Below, one piece after another: positions 4,665 through 5,625 of a DNA stretch of 5,625 bases. Source of the stretch: Promethearchaeum sp. (lineage in GTDB: Archaea > Asgardarchaeota > Lokiarchaeia > Sigyniarchaeales > Promethearchaeaceae); contig JAUWPK010000254.1 of assembly GCA_030611625.1 (NCBI GenBank), positions 1 to 5,625 on the forward strand, written 5' to 3'. The position numbers and the translations under genes were made by a program. Within the stretch, counting starts at the first letter, position 1. Each line of letters starts with the position of its first letter. A model generated the notes under the pieces. It was not told the origin of the DNA. It saw only the letters and a list, made by a program, of their open reading frames with translations, and made no database searches.

Positions 4665-5215
4665 ACTTCAGCATTTCTACCTGACCAAAATCACGATAAA
4701 GAGAAAGTTCTTCAAGTATAATCTCATCATCTGGTGTTAATGAATTATTCACTATCCGGTAGATTAATTCCCCTAATCCCGGGCCCAACATATATCCCTG
4801 TCCACACATTCCTACAGCATTGATATAACCTTCAAGATCTTTGACTTTTCCAACAATCGGCGCGCCGTCAGGTGTGTCTGGATATAAACCTCTCCATGTT
4901 CGTCGGATTTTTAAATTTTTTAAACGGGGTAGGAGTGAAATCATACGTTTAGCAATTTGGGGTAAATATTGACTGGTTTCTTTACGATCAAGGCCATATT
5001 TTGGTGGATCTGGTGTAAGGCAGAATACAATTTGACCTTCATTGTTCTGGTAAAAATAGTAGTTCTTACTATTACCAAATTTTTTGTCATCGCTTGGGCG
5101 AATGTCTACTACCATTGGTTTTATAAAATGCTTAACGGGTTCGCTAATTCCCGCTTCATGTGAAGTAGGATTAACTGGAACATCGATATTAAGCAACTTT
5201 GCAACTTCTTTCGCA
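4663..5215. repeat. Direct repeat, right copy (553 bp)
   Basis: This is the intact-gene counterpart of 3143-3695. Similarity begins at the stop codon (only T-richness is shared beyond it) and ends abruptly at TCGCA (5211-5215), beyond which the gene continues but the left copy does not. Confidence 0.92.
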
Positions 5216-5625
5216 TGAGCTCCTGCTGCATTAATTACAAAATTCGCTGAATATGTGGATTTGTTTGTTTGAACTCCACTAATTTTACCATTTTCAGTTA
5301 AAATATTAATAACTTTTTCATTGAAATGAAAATTTGCTCCATATTTCATGGCTTGACGGTAGCAAGCATTAGCAAAGAGTAATGGTGATGCACTTCCATC
5401 ATCAGGGCTAAATGTACCACCTAATAACCCATCTTCATTAATTCCCGGAATTAGTTCTTTGATTTTTTCTGATTCGTGATATTCAATATTCAATCCATAG
5501 GATTTTTGGAATATAATATTATTTTTAAAAAGTTTCTCGTGTTCTGGAGTATATGCCACGTAACAATAACCATTCTGGAGCCAACCTATATCATCACTGT
5601 AATTTTTTTTCCAAGATGAGAATAT
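4663..5625 (-). CDS. FAD-dependent oxidoreductase, DAO/glycine-oxidase-like family (N-terminus outside window)
   Basis: The frame is open from the right window edge for 320 residues to TAA at 4663. A GTG at 5559 could be mistaken for the start, but coding continues upstream as IFSSWKKNYSDDIGWLQNG directly into the edge, so the gene is partial at its 5' end. The family oxidises amines, amino acids or methylated amines (glycine oxidase, sarcosine oxidase, D-amino-acid dehydrogenase); the substrate is not clear here. Seen: the substrate-domain segment ELIPGINEDGLLGGTFSPDDG, the central strand NFVINAAGAHAKEVAK that returns to the FAD domain, and the C-terminal RRTWRGLYPDTPDGAPIVG and GMCGQGYMLGPGLGEL, which contact FAD in this fold. 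The N-terminal GxGxxG motif should lie just beyond 5625. It is 167/183 identical to the truncated copy at 3143-3695. Confidence 0.9.
   Translation of the reverse strand: MFSSWKKNYSDDIGWLQNGYCYVAYTPEHEKLFKNNIIFQKSYGLNIEYHESEKIKELIPGINEDGLLGGTFSPDDGSASPLLFANACYRQAMKYGANFHFNEKVINILTENGKISGVQTNKSTYSANFVINAAGAHAKEVAKLLNIDVPVNPTSHEAGISEPVKHFIKPMVVDIRPSDDKKFGNSKNYYFYQNNEGQIVFCLTPDPPKYGLDRKETSQYLPQIAKRMISLLPRLKNLKIRRTWRGLYPDTPDGAPIVGKVKDLEGYINAVGMCGQGYMLGPGLGELIYRIVNNSLTPDDEIILEELSLYRDFGQVEMLK

Noticed and set aside
4969..5163. Rightward 64-residue hydrophobic ORF
   Set aside because: It is entirely antisense to the conserved oxidoreductase C-terminal region.
3143..5215. Direct repeats as ends of a transposon carrying the HAD gene
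   Set aside because: The repeats are coding sequence of an oxidase gene; no transposase, terminal inverted repeat or target-site duplication is visible at 3695 or 4633-4663.
5557..5559. GTG at 5559 as start of the right-hand oxidoreductase
   Set aside because: The frame stays open to the window edge with plausible family sequence, and the FAD-binding N-terminus must lie further upstream.
1..5625. CRISPR array, tRNA or rRNA gene
   Set aside because: No regularly spaced short repeats, no cloverleaf-like GTTCRA segments with matching stems, and no rRNA-like G+C-rich block were seen on reading through the window.

Overview
The window is AT-rich DNA with archaeal features. A gene cut by the left edge encodes the N-terminus of a Hef/FANCM-type helicase, which is the archaeal form of this repair enzyme. 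Several genes have a TATA-like box about 28-32 nt before the start codon and no Shine-Dalgarno motif, as expected for leaderless archaeal transcripts. Toxin-antitoxin (TA) modules are also present. An AT-rich archaeon is likely. An Asgard-type or similar environmental lineage would fit, but the window cannot settle the lineage.

Left part (1-2250): after the leftward Hef-like helicase comes a lone rightward AbrB-type antitoxin-like gene with no adjacent toxin. Next are two different type II TA modules arranged back to back. A leftward VapBC pair (AbrB-fold antitoxin, PIN toxin with all four acidic residues) and a rightward Phd/YefM - RelE/ParE pair (17-nt overlap) share a 118-bp control region. 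That region holds two opposed TATA-like boxes and an 11/12-matching inverted repeat directly downstream of the Phd TATA box. The Phd-RelE operon is followed by a perfect 8-bp hairpin and a T-run.

Middle (2371-3039): a compact leftward DNA methyltransferase of the N4-cytosine/N6-adenine family, with an FxGxG SAM motif and an SSPPY catalytic motif. No restriction gene is visible beside it.

Right part (3143-5625): two leftward, directly repeated copies of the C-terminal part of an FAD-dependent (DAO/glycine-oxidase-like) amine or amino-acid oxidoreductase lie 1520 bp apart. The right copy is an intact reading frame running off the right edge. The left copy keeps only the last 183 codons and is a truncated pseudogene. 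Between them are a rightward HAD-family hydrolase, which probably starts at a TTG codon only about 50 bp from the truncation point, and a possible 52-codon small ORF. The two oxidase copies differ at about 81 of 553 nucleotides but only 16 of 183 residues, with no indels. Both were therefore under protein-level constraint long before one was truncated.

No convincing novel multi-gene system was found. The most interesting points are the paired TA modules with their shared control region, the orphan AbrB, and the rearranged oxidase/HAD locus. No stretch over 300 bases lacks a gene; the longest non-coding gap, 305-479, shows only weak promoter-like A/T tracts.
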